Source of the DNA: Corynebacterium lactis RW2-5
Lineage (GTDB): Bacteria > Actinomycetota > Actinomycetes > Mycobacteriales > Mycobacteriaceae
DNA length: 64,000 nt
Direction: 5' to 3'
Assembly: GCF_001274895.1 (NCBI RefSeq)
Contig: NZ_CP006841.1
Span: forward strand, 310,001-374,000
Every line of letters begins with the position of its first letter. The first letter of the stretch is position 1. Positions 35,194 through 45,569 of the stretch are shown in pieces. Made by a program: the position numbers and the translations under genes. The notes under the pieces were generated by a model, which was not told where the DNA came from, did no database searches, and was given only the letters and a program-made list of their open reading frames with translations.

Positions 35194-37806
35194 ATGAGTA
35201 CCGCGGAGGAACCGGCAGAGGCTGCCCCCGAGGAACGGGCAAACGTCGACGAGCGAGTTTCGCAGGCGATCGCCGAGGCCAAGAGTGCCGCCTTGAAGGC
35301 GCTGCCCCGCAGCCGCCGTGTCCACGACGAGGAAAGCGCGCATCAGCGTCTTGCCAAGCGCAGCGGCCGCAGCAACACAGCCTTTGGCCTGGTACTTGAA
35401 GGCCTGGAAACCGCGGAGGCTGCGGAGAGGGCGGAAAGGGCTCTCGAAGCCTTCCCGAACGTCACGGCCACCGTGGTCTACAACCCCGGACGCGCTTGGA
35501 TCACGGCACCGGATGACATTAATCCGAACGAGTTCATTGAAGTCCTGAAGAACGTCGGCATTGATTCCTACCTCACTCGGAGCACGCTGCGTAGGCGAGC
35601 AACTCGTCTGGATGCGGCGCCTCTGCGACGTCCATCTGTTCCTGCAGCAGCGCAGCAGGTCACGGAGGAGCGTATCAGGCGTCGTGAAGCGGCGTTGCGG
35701 CACAGCGGTGTGAACAGCGAGGTGCTTTTTACGGCACGGGAGCTGGTGACCAAAAAGCGTTTCTGGGTCTCGGCGGTGCTGTCGATTCCGGTGATTGCGG
35801 TGTCTCTGAACGTGGCGTGGCAGTTCCCCGGGTGGCAGTGGATGTGTGCGGTGCTGACGTCCATTGTGGCGCTGTGGGGAGGGTGGCCATTCCACAGGGC
35901 GATGGTGGCCTCGCTTCGGCGCCGCATGTCGGCGCTGGACGGAGCGAGCTCGATTGCGATTCTGCTGGCCTGGCTCTGGTCGATGAGTCAGCTGATTCTG
36001 GGACATGCGGGAACGATTGGGTACAAGACCTCTCCGACGTGGTTCGCCTTCAACTACCGCGAATCGGCCGCGGCGGAGGTTTTCTTCGACGTGGCCTGTG
36101 GTGTGACGGTTCTGCTTCTGACCGGTCGCATGTTTACCCGCTACAACCGGGTGCGGTCGGGGCAGATTATGAGGATGCTCCGAATTCCGGCGGAGAGGCG
36201 CGTTACGGTTGTGCGCAAGTCGGCGAAGTCGGCGGAGCCGAAGCGCCTTCGTGTGACGGTGGCGGAGCTCCATATCGGCGATGACATCGTAATCCCGCCG
36301 GGTGCTGTTATCCCGGTTGACGGAACGGTCATTGGCGGTGCCTCGCGCATCGACGCCCAGCTGCTCGGCATCGGAAACGAGCCGCAGAAGGTGAAGGTCA
36401 ACGCCAAGGTCTGGGCCGGCGCCCTGAACATGGACAACGAGCTGAAGGTCCGTGTGTGGCGCACGGGCTCGAAGACTCGCGCCGCGGCGATTGCCCGGTG
36501 GCTGAGGATGGCCATTCGGGAGGAGACTGCGGTGCACCAGACCGCGGTTCGCTCGGCATCGGTGTTGGTGCCGTGGGCGTTTTCACTGGCGGTGGTGGCC
36601 TTCGGCGCGTGGTGGTTGGCCTCGGGAACCGCAGGCGGAGCTTTCGCTGTGTCACTTGCGATTCTGTCGGGTATTGCCCCCGTGGCACTGGCAATGTCCA
36701 CCTCCACAGTGCAGCGCATCGGCATTCTGGCCGGAGCCAACAACGGCATTCTGATCCGCGGCAACGATGCCTTTCGCGCTCTGGCGAAGTCCGATGTGGT
36801 GATGTTCAACCGCGTCGGCACTCTGACGGAGGGGGACATGCACGTGCTGCGGGTAGCAGCAGAGGACGGGGAGAACCCCGACCTGGTTTTGCGCGTTGCC
36901 GGTGCCCTGATGATGGAGAGCAACCACCCGGCATCCGCCGCAGTCGTGCGCGCGTGCCGTGTCTCCCGCGATGCGGGCTCCGGTGGCGGAGACGTGCCGC
37001 ACTGGATTGAGACCGTCCACGTTGAGATTACGGAGGATGGCGCGTTCGTCGGCCAGGTGGAAATTCCGGTGAAGGACTCCGAGGGTAAGTCGGAGCTGCG
37101 CTTCATCGAGGCGCGGGTGTGGCGCCCGCGTGATTTGTCTCTGCTGAGCGAGCGCATGGCCGTGGCCGCCCTCGGCGGTGGCGCGCCGCTGATGGTGTCG
37201 TGGCGCGGTAAGGTCCGCGGCGTCATCACCGTGGGTGAGGACATCAAGCCCGACGCCGTCGAGAGTATCGACGCACTGGAGGACATGGGCGTAGACACCA
37301 TGATGATTACGCGAGATCCTTACCCGGTGGCCCGCCGTTTCGCGGATCGGCTGGGAATCTCCCGCGTGTTCGCGGGCATTATTGCCAGCCGAAAGGCCGG
37401 GGCTGTGCGTTCGGTGCACGCCGGCGGCGAGACCGTCGTCATGGTCGGAGACCAGGACGTGCAGGACTGCCTGCGTGCGGCCGACGTCGGCATCCTGATG
37501 GACAACACCGAGGGAACCGCAAACGTCGATATGGAACGCTCGGACGTCGTCGCGCTGCGCAATACGGTGTTCTCGGTTCCCGAGGCCATTGAGATCTCCC
37601 GCGCGGTCGTGCGAACCATGGACGCGAACATTTACATCGCCTGGTTCTACAACGCGGCGGTGTTGGCACTGAGCATCACAGGTCTGATTCACCCGCTGCT
37701 CGCGACGCTGCTGATGATTATCTCGAGCCTGTTTATCGAGTGGCGCTCGCGCCGAGTGTCATCGCGACGCAAGCACCTGTTCAAGGTGAAGCTGGGGCGC
37801 TGGTAG
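35194..37806 (+). CDS. Catalytically dead P-type ATPase-like membrane protein
   Basis: An 870-residue intact protein with P1B-ATPase architecture: N-terminal HMA-like domain (about 65-135), helices from about 190, actuator, TM, P/N domain, two last helices. All key motifs are changed. The phosphorylation motif DKTGT is NRVGT with Asn539 at the aspartate. The TM Cys-Pro-Cys is Ala495-Pro496-Val497. TGES is G392-I-G-N395. GDGxND is GDQDVQ (752-757). The HMA CxxC is absent. NHP of the ATP-binding domain and TLTEG remain. It cannot pump by the known cycle. It sits 8 bases after two small membrane genes and 34 bases before hemL, suggesting a structural or sensing role in haem handling. ATG 35194 was chosen at the end of the upstream gene. 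Confidence 0.88.
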   Translation: MSTAEEPAEAAPEERANVDERVSQAIAEAKSAALKALPRSRRVHDEESAHQRLAKRSGRSNTAFGLVLEGLETAEAAERAERALEAFPNVTATVVYNPGRAWITAPDDINPNEFIEVLKNVGIDSYLTRSTLRRRATRLDAAPLRRPSVPAAAQQVTEERIRRREAALRHSGVNSEVLFTARELVTKKRFWVSAVLSIPVIAVSLNVAWQFPGWQWMCAVLTSIVALWGGWPFHRAMVASLRRRMSALDGASSIAILLAWLWSMSQLILGHAGTIGYKTSPTWFAFNYRESAAAEVFFDVACGVTVLLLTGRMFTRYNRVRSGQIMRMLRIPAERRVTVVRKSAKSAEPKRLRVTVAELHIGDDIVIPPGAVIPVDGTVIGGASRIDAQLLGIGNEPQKVKVNAKVWAGALNMDNELKVRVWRTGSKTRAAAIARWLRMAIREETAVHQTAVRSASVLVPWAFSLAVVAFGAWWLASGTAGGAFAVSLAILSGIAPVALAMSTSTVQRIGILAGANNGILIRGNDAFRALAKSDVVMFNRVGTLTEGDMHVLRVAAEDGENPDLVLRVAGALMMESNHPASAAVVRACRVSRDAGSGGGDVPHWIETVHVEITEDGAFVGQVEIPVKDSEGKSELRFIEARVWRPRDLSLLSERMAVAALGGGAPLMVSWRGKVRGVITVGEDIKPDAVESIDALEDMGVDTMMITRDPYPVARRFADRLGISRVFAGIIASRKAGAVRSVHAGGETVVMVGDQDVQDCLRAADVGILMDNTEGTANVDMERSDVVALRNTVFSVPEAIEISRAVVRTMDANIYIAWFYNAAVLALSITGLIHPLLATLLMIISSLFIEWRSRRVSSRRKHLFKVKLGRW

Positions 37807-37827
37807 ACCGGTTTGCGCCCGGTTGTC

Positions 37828-37833
37828 TACGAT
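37828..37833 (+). promoter_or_regulatory. -10 box of a leaderless promoter (hemL)
   Basis: TACGAT lies 7 bases before GTG 37841, so hemL may have its own leaderless promoter within the operon. Confidence 0.5.
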
Positions 37834-37840
37834 GGTCAGC

Positions 37841-39178
37841 GTGACTCAAGACACCAACGCATCCCACATTCCGGCAAACGTCGAGCTCACTGATCGCTCG
37901 GCCCAGTTCTTCGAGCAGGCCCAGGCGGTGACCCCGGGCGGCGTGAACTCCCCGGTCCGCGCGTTTGGCTCGGTCGGCGGCACCCCTCGGTTCATTGACC
38001 ACGCCACGGGTTCCCGCCTGGTCGACGTCGATGGCAACGAGTATGTGGATCTGGTGTGCTCCTGGGGCCCGATGATTCTGGGCCACGCCCACCCGGCAGT
38101 CGTCGAGGCCGTACGCTCCGCGGCCACCAAGGGCCTGTCCTTCGGCGCCCCGACGACCGCTGAGACCGACCTGGCCCGCCACATCGTAGAGCGCACGTCG
38201 GTGGAGGAGGTCCGCCTGGTCAACTCCGGTACCGAGGCGACCATGTCTGCGGTGCGCCTGGCCCGTGGTTTCACCGGTCGGTCGAAGATCATCAAGTTCG
38301 CCGGCTGCTACCACGGCCACGTGGATGCGCTGCTGGCGTCGGCAGGCTCGGGTGTCGCGACCTTCGGCCTGCCGGACTCTCCCGGTGTGACGGGCGCGTC
38401 GGCAGCGGACACCATCGTGGTGTCTTACAACGACATTGAGGCGGTCAAGGCCGCGTTCGCCGAGAACCCGGGCGAGATTGCCTGCGTGATTACGGAGGCG
38501 GCCGCCGGCAACATGGGTACGGTTGCGCCACAGGACAACTTCAACGCGAAGCTGAAGGAGGTCTGCCACGCCGACGGAGCGCTGCTGATTCTCGACGAGG
38601 TTATGACCGGCTTCCGCACCTCCTACAACGGCTGGTACGGCATCGATAGGGTAGCGGGTGACCTGACCACCTTCGGCAAGGTTGTCTCCGGTGGCCTGCC
38701 GGCTGCGGCATTTGGCGGCCGCCGTGACATCATGGAACACCTCGCCCCGAACGGGCCGGTCTACCAGGCCGGAACGCTGTCCGGTAACCCCGTGGCTATG
38801 GCCGCGGGCCTGGCTAACCTGGAAAACGCTACCCGCGAGGTCTACGACGTGGTCGCCGCCAACGCCGACCGCCTGGCGGGGATCCTCTCCGACGCCCTGA
38901 CAAAGGAGGGCGTGGCGCACCATATCCAGCGTGCGGGCACGATGCTCTCGCCACGCTTCGCCGAGGGCGAGGGCCACAATTTCGAACAGATGCAGGCAGC
39001 CGACACCTTCCGCTTCCCGGCGTTCTTCCACGCGCTGCTGGCCAACGGCGTCTACCCGCCGTCGTCCTGCTACGAGACCTGGTTCGTCTCCTCGGCTCTG
39101 ACCGATGCAGACTTCGAGATCATCGAAAACGCCGCCGCCCACGCCGCCAAGGCCGCTGCCGCGGCGAAGCCGGAGTAG
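37841..39178 (+). CDS. hemL: Glutamate-1-semialdehyde 2,1-aminomutase
   Basis: A 445-residue PLP enzyme that converts glutamate-1-semialdehyde to 5-aminolevulinate. [13 protein letters not shown] at the N-terminus, [25 protein letters not shown], and the PLP lysine Lys280 in [19 protein letters not shown] 37841 is chosen because of the -10 box; ATG 37832 or TTG 37823 are alternatives. It acts directly after HemA, although its gene lies past hemB here. Confidence 0.95.
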   Translation: MTQDTNASHIPANVELTDRSAQFFEQAQAVTPGGVNSPVRAFGSVGGTPRFIDHATGSRLVDVDGNEYVDLVCSWGPMILGHAHPAVVEAVRSAATKGLSFGAPTTAETDLARHIVERTSVEEVRLVNSGTEATMSAVRLARGFTGRSKIIKFAGCYHGHVDALLASAGSGVATFGLPDSPGVTGASAADTIVVSYNDIEAVKAAFAENPGEIACVITEAAAGNMGTVAPQDNFNAKLKEVCHADGALLILDEVMTGFRTSYNGWYGIDRVAGDLTTFGKVVSGGLPAAAFGGRRDIMEHLAPNGPVYQAGTLSGNPVAMAAGLANLENATREVYDVVAANADRLAGILSDALTKEGVAHHIQRAGTMLSPRFAEGEGHNFEQMQAADTFRFPAFFHALLANGVYPPSSCYETWFVSSALTDADFEIIENAAAHAAKAAAAAKPE

Positions 39179-39185
39179 GTGGAAC

Positions 39186-39827
39186 GTGGCGAACGAAACC
39201 CTGCGGCAGCCGCAGCACGCCAAGACCACAGTTGTCCACCTGGTCCGCCACGGCGAGGTCTACAACCCGGACAAGATTCTCTACGGCCGCCTGCCCGGCT
39301 GGCACCTTTCGGAGCGAGGGCAGCGTCAGGCTGCGGCCACGGCTGCGTCGTTTAGCGGACACGAGGTGTCCTACTTCGCGTGCTCCCCGCTGCAGCGTAC
39401 CCAGGAGACCTCGCGCCCCTTCACCGAGGTACTGGGGGTGGAGCCGGTTCTCGACGAGGATCTGCTTGAGGCCGGCAACACTTTTGAGGGGCTGCACATC
39501 AAGGGAATCGACTCGGCCCTGTGGAATCCGAAGTACTGGCCGCGGCTGCGCAGGCCCGGTGTGCCGAGCTGGGGCGAGCCCTACGAGGAAATCGCCGACC
39601 GCATGTTTGAGGCCATCGAGCGCGCTCGCCTGGCAGCGGAGGGCTCGGAGGCGGTCCTGGTGAGCCACCAGCTGTGCATTATCGCAGCGCAGCGGCGCGC
39701 GCGACGCCTGCCACTGGCTCACAATCCAGCCGTGCGCCAGTGTGATTTGGCGAGCGTCACCTCGCTGGTTTTCATTGGCGACACCATCGTGGACGTGCGC
39801 TACGCGGAGCCGGCCGGACACCTGTAG
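39186..39827 (+). CDS. Histidine phosphatase family protein
   Basis: A 213-residue phosphoglycerate-mutase-like phosphatase: TVVHLVRHGEVYNPDKILYGRLPGW holds the phosphohistidine RHG, SPLQRTQETSRP the second arginine, and VLVSHQLCI the second His. Specificity is unknown. The gene follows hemL by 7 bases, the arrangement also known from other corynebacteria. GTG 39186 starts just before the conserved core. Confidence 0.85.
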   Translation: MANETLRQPQHAKTTVVHLVRHGEVYNPDKILYGRLPGWHLSERGQRQAAATAASFSGHEVSYFACSPLQRTQETSRPFTEVLGVEPVLDEDLLEAGNTFEGLHIKGIDSALWNPKYWPRLRRPGVPSWGEPYEEIADRMFEAIERARLAAEGSEAVLVSHQLCIIAAQRRARRLPLAHNPAVRQCDLASVTSLVFIGDTIVDVRYAEPAGHL

Positions 39828-40055
39828 CCACTCCGGTGGCGCCGAACGTCGCGGGTATTGCGGGCGTCGCGGGCGCCACACGGCCGTCGTGAACCTGAAT
39901 CGCGCGGCCTACAGGCGTGGCAGCGGGCTGTCTTTTTGTCCGGCGGTGTGATTAATCTATAGAAGCTGACATATACGCAAGTGCCGGAAAGTGTGTGGGA
40001 ATGCGCGTTGCGTTCCGGCGCCGACTCACAATAGATTTCTGACTCGGAAGGTGGC

Positions 40056-40691
40056 GTGAAGGTGACTGGATCTCGGTTTTCGAAGGTCTCCTCGTCCCGA
40101 ATTTCCGCGGCGCTGGCCGCAACTGCACTGACCCTGACCTTGGTCTCCTGTGGAGCCGGGGACTCGGTGGGCCACGATGCCGTCGCCATCGGCGGGCAGT
40201 TCGAGTTCGTCTCTCCGGGTGGCCAGCAGGTCATCGACTACGCCCCGGCCGACCGCAAGCCTGTTGGTAAGGTTTTCGGCGAGTCGCTTGAAGATCCAAA
40301 GAAGGAAATCTCCCTCGACGATTTCAAGGACCAGATTGTGGTCTTGAACGCCTGGGGCCAGTGGTGTGCGCCGTGCCGCTCCGAGTCGGATGACCTGCAG
40401 GCAGTGCAGGAGAAGATGGACGCCGAGGGCATCGGCACCATCCTCGGGATTAACGTCCGCGACAACGTCCGCCAGGCACCCATCGACTTCGTTAAGGACA
40501 ACGGGATTACCTACCCGTCCATCTACGACCCGGCCTTCGTCAACGCCGGAGCCCTTGGCGGCATCCCGGCTTCGGTCATCCCGACCACTATCATCCTGGA
40601 CAAGCAGCACCGCCCGGCGAAGGTTTTCCTCCGCGAGATCGACGAGAAGACGCTGATGGACGCCGTCAACAAGGTCAAGGCCGAGGCGTAA
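40056..40691 (+). CDS. ResA/TlpA-like thiol-disulfide lipoprotein
   Basis: A 211-residue protein. A signal peptide with lipobox LVSC (Cys near residue 32) anchors it outside the membrane; the thioredoxin domain has WCAPC with Cys104 and Cys107 and the cis-Pro segment GGIPASVIPTTI. It is expected to reduce the CxxCH cysteines of apocytochrome c, drawing electrons from the CcdA-like protein encoded 11 bases downstream. GTG 40056 is preceded by GGAAGG. Confidence 0.88.
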   Translation: MKVTGSRFSKVSSSRISAALAATALTLTLVSCGAGDSVGHDAVAIGGQFEFVSPGGQQVIDYAPADRKPVGKVFGESLEDPKKEISLDDFKDQIVVLNAWGQWCAPCRSESDDLQAVQEKMDAEGIGTILGINVRDNVRQAPIDFVKDNGITYPSIYDPAFVNAGALGGIPASVIPTTIILDKQHRPAKVFLREIDEKTLMDAVNKVKAEA

Positions 40692-40702
40692 GTAGAGCTG
40701 CC

Positions 40703-41551
40703 GTGACTGACCTACCTTCAACGACACTCCTGGCCTCCGACATCGGCCAGCAATTCGCCGACGCCGCCACCAGTGGCCCCATCATTCTGGGGCTTCTCGC
40801 CGCCGCGCTCGCGGGGCTGGTCTCCTTCGCCAGCCCGTGCGTCATCCCACTGGTGCCGGGGTATGTCTCCTATCTCACCGGAATTTCTGGGGCTGCTCAG
40901 GAGCCTGGCTTGCCGACGGGTGCTACGAGCCCGGCTGCAGGCGGCGTCGGCAAGCGTCGCGGCGATAATGCCCGCGTGGGCCTGGCCGCCTTCCTCTTCG
41001 TCGTGGGGTTCACGGTGATCTTCGTACTGGGCTCGGCGTCGATTTTCGGCCTGGTATCGACGCTGCGCGTGCAGGCGCGGACGCTGACAATTGTCGGCGG
41101 CGTGGTCACCATCGTGATGGGGCTTGCGTTTATGGGTCTGGTCCCGGCGTTGCAAAAGGACACTCGCATGGCCCCGAAGCGGTGGACGACCTGGCTGGGT
41201 GCGCCGTTGCTCGGAGCGGTTTTTGCGCTGGGCTGGACCCCGTGCCTGGGCCCGACGCTGACCGCGATTATCTCGGTGTCGGCGGGCACGCAGGGAATGA
41301 CGGCCGCGCGCGGCGTGGCGCTGATTATCGCCTACTGCCTGGGGCTGGGCCTTCCTTTCATTCTCGTGGCGTTCGGTTCGGCGCGCGCGGTGCGGGGCGT
41401 GGACTTCCTGCGCAGGCACTCGCGGACCATCCAGATCATCGGTGGCGTGCTGCTCGTGGCGGTGGGCGTTGCTCTGGTGACTGGCCTATGGGATATGTTC
41501 GTAGCTTGGGTCCAGGCCGCGTTTATTACGGATACTGTGACGCCGATCTAA
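40703..41551 (+). CDS. ccdA: CcdA-like cytochrome c biogenesis protein
   Basis: A 282-residue membrane protein with about six helices. SFASPCVIPLVPGY and LGWTPCLGPTLTAI carry the two intramembrane cysteines (in the SPC and TPC motifs) that relay electrons from thioredoxin to ResA. An extra Gly/Ala-rich loop (about 65-85) separates helices 1 and 2. It is between the ResA-like and ResB genes. Confidence 0.92.
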   Translation: MTDLPSTTLLASDIGQQFADAATSGPIILGLLAAALAGLVSFASPCVIPLVPGYVSYLTGISGAAQEPGLPTGATSPAAGGVGKRRGDNARVGLAAFLFVVGFTVIFVLGSASIFGLVSTLRVQARTLTIVGGVVTIVMGLAFMGLVPALQKDTRMAPKRWTTWLGAPLLGAVFALGWTPCLGPTLTAIISVSAGTQGMTAARGVALIIAYCLGLGLPFILVAFGSARAVRGVDFLRRHSRTIQIIGGVLLVAVGVALVTGLWDMFVAWVQAAFITDTVTPI

Positions 41552-41596
41552 GACGCCGATCAAAACGGGTCACCGCCGATTTAGGGGAAAGAGTTC

Positions 41597-43225
41597 ATGT
41601 CGGTTAATTGGGCAAAGGCCCACAGGCCTTTTCAGCAGATGTGGCACTGGCTGACGAGCATGCGCACCGCGCTGATTCTGCTTTTCATCCTTGCGTTCGC
41701 GGCTATCCCGGGCGCGCTGCTTCCGCAGCGGTCTCTGAATAAGGACAAGGTTGACCAGTACCTGGCCGCTAACGGCACGACTGGCAAGATCTTCGATAAG
41801 CTGCAGCTCTTCGACGTTTTCTCATCCTTCTGGTTCATCGCAGTGGTGGTGCTGCTGCTGATCTCGCTGGTCGGCTGCATCATCCCGCGCACCATTGACC
41901 ACTACAAGGCCATGAAGACGCCGCCCGCTAAGGCACCGCTGCGCTTTTTTCGCCTCCCGCATAACGACGAGGCCGTCGTCGACATGCCCGTCGAGGAGGT
42001 GTCGGAGCGAGTCCGGCAGCGCCTGGGCAAGTGGTTCCTGACGGAGACCCCGGCGGATCAAGACCGCGCGAAGGCGCTTTCTTTCTCGGCGGAGAAGGGG
42101 TACCTGCGCGAGTTCGGCAACCTGGTGTTCCACCTGGGGCTTGCGGTGTTGATTGTCGTGGTCGGCTGGGGCAGCCTGACGTATTACGAGGGTCAGGTCA
42201 TCATGGTTACCAATACGGGCACCGATATTGACGATGACGGTGTTAAAGGCGCCGTTGGTGTGCCCTTCTGTAATACGGCGGCGGCGAACTACGACTCGAT
42301 GCGCTCCGGCAACACCTTCGACGGTACGACCCTGAACCCGTTCTGTATCCAGGTCGAGGACTTCAAGGCCGACTATCTGGGCAACGGCCAGGCGAAGATG
42401 TTCACCTCGCATATCCGCTACGCGGAGGAAGAGGATATGCGCAAGCCGGTTGACCAGTGGAAGGAGAAGACCCTCCAGGTCAACCACCCGCTGCGCATCG
42501 CGGGCGATCGCGTCTACCTACAGGGCCACGGCTTCGCACCGGCCTTCAAGGTGACCTGGCCGAATGGTGAGTCGCGCACGTCGATTGTGCAGTTCCGCCC
42601 GGACGACCCGACCTTCTTCCTGTCCTCGGGCGCCTTCCGCTTCGACCCGCCGGCGGGCATGTACCCGGACCTGTTTGAACGCCGCAAGAACCAGATTGCG
42701 ATCGAGGGCCTGTTCGCCCCGACCGCCGAGTTCACCGGCGAAAAGGGCGCCCTGCTGCAGTCCTCCTTCCCGGCCATGAATGACCCAGCCGTGGCGGTGG
42801 ACATCTACCGTGGCGACGCCGGCCTGGATACAGGACGCTCTCAGGGGCTGTTCTCGCTGGATCGCGAGTTGATTCACACAGGCCAGCTGAAAAAGGAAGA
42901 CCGCGTCAACCTGAAGATGGGCGAGACCACCGAGCTCGCCGACGGCACGAAGATTGAATTCCTGGGCGCCAAGGAATTTGTCAACCTGCAAATCTCCCAC
43001 GACTCGACGCAAATTTGGGTCCTCGGAGCTTCGATTATGTCCCTAATCGGCATGGTCCTGTCTCTGGGCATTAAGCGCCGCCGCGTGTGGGTGCGCCTGC
43101 ATCCGACTGCCGACGGCGGTACCCGCGCCGAGTTCGGTGGCCTGGCGCGCACCGACAAGGCCGGATGGGGCGACGAGTTCCAGGACATCGTCGATGACAT
43201 TCTGGATCGCGATAGCGACGACTAG
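41597..43225 (+). CDS. resB: Cytochrome c biogenesis protein ResB
   Basis: A 542-residue System II protein. WHWLTSMRTALILLFILAFAAIPGALLPQR marks the first helix, two more helices lie near residues 78-98 and 180-200, a large external domain follows (about 210-465) and the last helix is near 475-495. With CcsA it forms the synthase that attaches haem to apocytochrome c. It is about 45 bases downstream of ccdA. RBS GGGGAAAG precedes ATG 41597. Confidence 0.93.
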   Translation: MSVNWAKAHRPFQQMWHWLTSMRTALILLFILAFAAIPGALLPQRSLNKDKVDQYLAANGTTGKIFDKLQLFDVFSSFWFIAVVVLLLISLVGCIIPRTIDHYKAMKTPPAKAPLRFFRLPHNDEAVVDMPVEEVSERVRQRLGKWFLTETPADQDRAKALSFSAEKGYLREFGNLVFHLGLAVLIVVVGWGSLTYYEGQVIMVTNTGTDIDDDGVKGAVGVPFCNTAAANYDSMRSGNTFDGTTLNPFCIQVEDFKADYLGNGQAKMFTSHIRYAEEEDMRKPVDQWKEKTLQVNHPLRIAGDRVYLQGHGFAPAFKVTWPNGESRTSIVQFRPDDPTFFLSSGAFRFDPPAGMYPDLFERRKNQIAIEGLFAPTAEFTGEKGALLQSSFPAMNDPAVAVDIYRGDAGLDTGRSQGLFSLDRELIHTGQLKKEDRVNLKMGETTELADGTKIEFLGAKEFVNLQISHDSTQIWVLGASIMSLIGMVLSLGIKRRRVWVRLHPTADGGTRAEFGGLARTDKAGWGDEFQDIVDDILDRDSDD

Positions 43226-43415
43226 GAAACCATCGGAGGCGGCGGCGAAGGGGCCGACTACGAGCGGACCTAACCGGTAAAGTACCCCCGCCACCGGCTT
43301 CGACCGGTCGCTGCCCCTTTTGCGTTGCCCCATTTTAGGACTAGGGTTTGATGAAAGCGCTGTGCATCGGCGCAGCGAGAGTTTTCCCTTTTCACACCTC
43401 TTTGGAGCTAAACCC

Positions 43416-44459
43416 ATGCCCGTCAATCAGACTTTGGCGCAGTTTTCGGATTGGTCCTATTTCACGGCTTTCGCCTTCTACCTTTTTGCCTTCGTCGTCG
43501 CAATCGCGTTTTACGCCCGCCGTATCTCCGCTGCAGACTTGGCGGCGAAGTCTAACGAGCGGGAGCTCGTAGGCGTTGGCGCAGGAGCCGGGTCCGCCGC
43601 TGTGGATGTGGACGCGCCGGAGGGGCCGTCGGTAAGCGAATCCACCGCGGTAATCGACGGTAAGCCTGCCGCAAGCGCTAAGGCGGAGAAGCAGCTGGCA
43701 CTCGCTCACAAGTTGGGCGTGACCGCCGAAATGCTGATTTACGTTGGTGTGGCGGTGCACTTCGCATCGGTGCTGCTGCGCGGTCTGGCGACCCAGCGTT
43801 TCCCGTGGGGCAACCTGTACGAGTACGTGTCGGTGTCAATTCTGTTCTCAATGGCCATCGCGGCGGGCGTGCTGCACCGCGAGTCCATGCGTGTGTTCTG
43901 GCCATGGCTGCTTGCCCCGGTGCTGGCGCTGATGTTCTATGGCGGTAAGAACCTCTACGTTGAGGCCGCCCCAGTGGTTCCGGCGCTGCAGTCGATCTGG
44001 ATTCCGATTCACGTCACGATTATCGCGATTGGTGCGAGTATCGCGCTGGTCTCCGGTGTCGCATCGATTCTGTACCTGCTGCGTATGCGCCAGCCGGTTG
44101 GTAAGGAAAAGGGTGTACTCGGCAAGATTGTCCTGCCGTTGCCGAGCGCACAGACGCTGGACTCTATTGCTTACCGCACCGCAATCTGGTCGTTCCCGCT
44201 GTTCGGCCTGGGCATTGTGCTCGGTGCGATCTGGGCTGAGGCCGCGTGGGGCCGCTACTGGGGCTGGGACCCGAAGGAGACGGTGTCCTTCATTTCCTGG
44301 ATCATCTACGCGCTGTACCTGCACGCGCGTGCTACCTCGGGTTGGCGCAACAGTAAGGCGGCGTGGATTAACATCGCAGGTTTCTCCACGATGGTGTTCA
44401 ATCTCTTCTTCATCAACATGGTCGTCTCCGGCCTGCACTCCTACGCTGGCCTGAACTAG
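43416..44459 (+). CDS. ccsB: Cytochrome c biogenesis protein CcsA/CcsB
   Basis: A 347-residue polytopic protein of System II haem transport. The WWD-type haem motif is WGRYWGWDPKETVSFISW (about residues 278-295), with conserved histidines in HVTIIAIG and YLHARAT. A soluble insert (residues 45-85) follows helix 1. GGAG lies 8 bases before ATG 43416, which is preferred over an in-frame extension to 43320. It partners ResB. Confidence 0.93.
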   Translation: MPVNQTLAQFSDWSYFTAFAFYLFAFVVAIAFYARRISAADLAAKSNERELVGVGAGAGSAAVDVDAPEGPSVSESTAVIDGKPAASAKAEKQLALAHKLGVTAEMLIYVGVAVHFASVLLRGLATQRFPWGNLYEYVSVSILFSMAIAAGVLHRESMRVFWPWLLAPVLALMFYGGKNLYVEAAPVVPALQSIWIPIHVTIIAIGASIALVSGVASILYLLRMRQPVGKEKGVLGKIVLPLPSAQTLDSIAYRTAIWSFPLFGLGIVLGAIWAEAAWGRYWGWDPKETVSFISWIIYALYLHARATSGWRNSKAAWINIAGFSTMVFNLFFINMVVSGLHSYAGLN

Positions 44460-44498
44460 GGCGCCACATTTTTCAAAAGCCGGCATCGCCGGGTGAAC

Positions 44499-44504
44499 TA
44501 GAAT
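44499..44504 (+). promoter_or_regulatory. -10 box of a leaderless promoter (rmlB)
   Basis: TAGAAT is followed by 7 bases and ATG 44512, with no ribosome-binding site. Confidence 0.6.
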
Positions 44505-44511
44505 CGCACTC

Positions 44512-45516
44512 ATGCGAGTACTAGTCACCGGTGGTGCCGGCTTTATTGGTTCGAACTTCGTTCTGCGAACGCTGGCGACCCGCACGGACGTGGACGTCAG
44601 CGTGCTCGACGCCTTCACCTATGCCGCAAACCCGGCAAGCCTGCTGGGGGTCGATGGCAAGGAGGTTTGCGAGGTCATCCGCGGGGACATCCGCGACGCA
44701 GAGCTGGTCGAGCGACTGGTACAGCGCTTCGATGCCGTGGTCCACTTCGCCGCCGAGAGCCACAACGATAATTCGCTGGTGGACGCCGACCCCTTCGTCA
44801 GCACCAATGTGATGGGCACCGTGAACCTGGCGAAGGCCTGCGCCGCGTCAGACGTGCGCCTGCACCATGTCTCCACCGACGAGGTCTTCGGCGATTTGGC
44901 GCTCGACGATCCGACCCGCTTTACGACGACCACGCCGTATCGGCCGTCCAGCCCGTACTCGGCGTCGAAAGCTAGTGCCGACCACTTTGTGCGTGCGTGG
45001 GTGCGCAGCCTGGGGCTGGCGGCGACGATCAGTAATTGCTCCAACAACTATGGGCCTAGGCAGCACCCGGAGAAGTTCATCCCGAGGCAGGTGTGCGGCC
45101 TGATTCGGGGGCGGCGCCCGCGCGTGTATGGCACCGGCGATAACGTCCGCGACTGGATTCACGTGGACGACCACAACGACGCGGTCTGGGCCATCCTGGA
45201 CCGCGGCGAAGTGGGGCAGACCTACCTGATCGGTGCGGACGGGGAGCGCTCGAACCTCGAGGTCGTTGGCGATATTTTGGCGGGCTTCGATCGGAGCCGG
45301 GATGACTTTGTGCACGTGACCGATAGGCCGGGGCATGACCGTCGTTACGCGATCGACCCGGAGTCGATGGAGGAGCTGGGCTGGGAGCCTCGCTACCGGG
45401 ACTTCACGGCGGGCCTGGCCGCGACCATCGAGTGGTACCGGGACAACGAGGACTGGTGGGCGGATGCCTACGACGCGGCCGAGGCGGGCTACGCCCAGCG
45501 CGAGCGGGAGCTGTAG
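44512..45516 (+). CDS. rmlB: dTDP-glucose 4,6-dehydratase
   Basis: A 334-residue extended SDR enzyme. VLVTGGAGFIGSNF is the NAD-binding motif, HFAAESHNDNSL and HHVSTDEVFGDL (with catalytic Asp-Glu) follow, and YSASKASADHFV gives the YxxxK pair. It makes dTDP-4-keto-6-deoxyglucose for rhamnose, which links arabinogalactan to peptidoglycan. Predicted leaderless. rmlC and rmlA follow. Confidence 0.95.
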   Translation: MRVLVTGGAGFIGSNFVLRTLATRTDVDVSVLDAFTYAANPASLLGVDGKEVCEVIRGDIRDAELVERLVQRFDAVVHFAAESHNDNSLVDADPFVSTNVMGTVNLAKACAASDVRLHHVSTDEVFGDLALDDPTRFTTTTPYRPSSPYSASKASADHFVRAWVRSLGLAATISNCSNNYGPRQHPEKFIPRQVCGLIRGRRPRVYGTGDNVRDWIHVDDHNDAVWAILDRGEVGQTYLIGADGERSNLEVVGDILAGFDRSRDDFVHVTDRPGHDRRYAIDPESMEELGWEPRYRDFTAGLAATIEWYRDNEDWWADAYDAAEAGYAQREREL

Positions 45517-45563
45517 GGCTTGCGGAAGGGTTTGCGGCAGGCGCCCCAATCCGCCTGCCCGTC

Positions 45564-45569
45564 TACACT
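45564..45569 (+). promoter_or_regulatory. -10 box upstream of rmlC
   Basis: TACACT sits 8 bases before ATG 45578; no ribosome-binding site is seen. Suggests a second leaderless start within the rml cluster. Confidence 0.45.

Noticed and set aside
34891..36537. 548-codon frame antisense to the ATPase-like gene
   Set aside because: Arg/His-rich shadow that spans two real genes on the other strand.
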